Positions 5,253 to 5,611 of a DNA stretch of 5,611 nucleotides are shown in pieces (position 1 is the first letter of the stretch; each line of letters starts with the position of its first letter). The notes below the pieces were generated by a model. That model did not search any database. It saw only the letters and a program-made list of their open reading frames with translations, and had not been told where the DNA came from. The DNA comes from Oscillospiraceae bacterium (lineage in GTDB: Bacteria; Bacillota; Clostridia; Oscillospirales; Ruminococcaceae), in assembly GCA_900765125.1 (NCBI GenBank), contig CAAFQL010000035.1:1-5611 (forward strand). The letters are read 5' to 3'. Both the position numbers and the translations under genes were made by a program.

Positions 5253-5611
5253 ATGGCAAACGAAACCAAGAAGGAAACAAAGGAAAAAGCAAAGGGCATA
5301 ATAAAGGAATTCAAGGAATTCATTTCTAAAGGAAATGTACTTGATATGGCAGTAGGTCTGATAGTAGGATCTGCATTTACTGCTATTGTAACAGCTCTTG
5401 TAGAAAACATCTTCACTCCGCTTATCGGCCTGGTTATTGGTGGTGTAAACTTTTCAGGAATCCACATAACTATTGGAGATGCAACTCTTGAGATCGGTCT
5501 GTTTTTACAGGCGATCATTAACTTCCTGTTGACAGCGATATGTGTCTTTATAGTAGTAAAAACCATTAACGGATTCCGTCGCAAAAAGGTAGAAAGTCCT
5601 GCTCCTCCAAA
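5253..5611 (+). CDS. mscL: Large-conductance mechanosensitive channel MscL (3' end outside window)
   Basis: 119 codons are visible and the frame is still open at the window edge; family members are usually 120-150 residues, so little is missing. MscL forms a homopentameric, non-selective pore that opens under membrane tension and releases solutes on hypo-osmotic shock. Residues 1-14 are a charged extension. GIIKEFKEFISKGN (15-28) is the N-terminal amphipathic helix. NVLDMAVGLIVGSAF (28-42) starts the pore-lining first helix, with the AVG...G pattern of the gate; IGLVIGGVNF (58-67) leads to the periplasmic loop. The second helix is about 81-103, followed by the basic cluster KTINGFRRKKVE (103-114) and a Pro-rich linker to the missing C-terminal bundle. 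At the gate, E. coli V23 corresponds to L36, and G30-K31 to T43-A44. It probably shares the operon of the carboxypeptidase upstream. Confidence 0.95.
   Translation, partial: MANETKKETKEKAKGIIKEFKEFISKGNVLDMAVGLIVGSAFTAIVTALVENIFTPLIGLVIGGVNFSGIHITIGDATLEIGLFLQAIINFLLTAICVFIVVKTINGFRRKKVESPAPP

Noticed and set aside
5210..5584. Minus-strand open frame of 124 codons
   Set aside because: Exactly antisense to mscL, whose translation is unmistakable.

Overview
The window looks like chromosomal DNA of a low-to-mid GC gut or rumen Firmicute, most likely a Ruminococcus-like member of the Oscillospiraceae. The main reason is the left edge, where a protein ends in a threonine-rich linker followed by a C-terminal type I dockerin, the module that docks enzymes onto a cellulosome scaffold. 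Strong Shine-Dalgarno sites, TTG start use and consensus sigma-A promoters agree with a Firmicute. The genus is an inference.

Layout: 1-390 (+) is the 3' end of a dockerin-bearing gene. It converges on a minus-strand gene, and the 217-base gap holds two back-to-back intrinsic terminators, one per strand. 608-2161 (-) encodes a sodium:solute symporter with its own consensus promoter and an 11-bp hairpin over its start codon. The next gap (2180-2380) holds that promoter, an overlapping plus-strand promoter candidate and a terminator usable in both directions. 2381-3628 (-) encodes an AspT/YidE-type transporter lacking the usual RCK_C domains; it has a full-consensus promoter and a roughly 107-base leader with a strong hairpin. 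The divergent gap 3707-4014 separates it from 4015-5226 (+), a membrane-anchored VanY-type D,D-carboxypeptidase, followed after 26 bases by mscL (5253 to the window edge).

The two transporters appear to be separate monocistronic units, each with its own promoter and terminator. The carboxypeptidase and mscL probably form an operon joining peptidoglycan trimming to osmotic-shock relief. No mobile element, CRISPR array, tRNA or rRNA was seen. I found no clearly new multi-gene system; the points most worth a second look are the non-coding structures: the start-codon hairpin, the leader hairpin and a possible short RNA at about 2277-2358.
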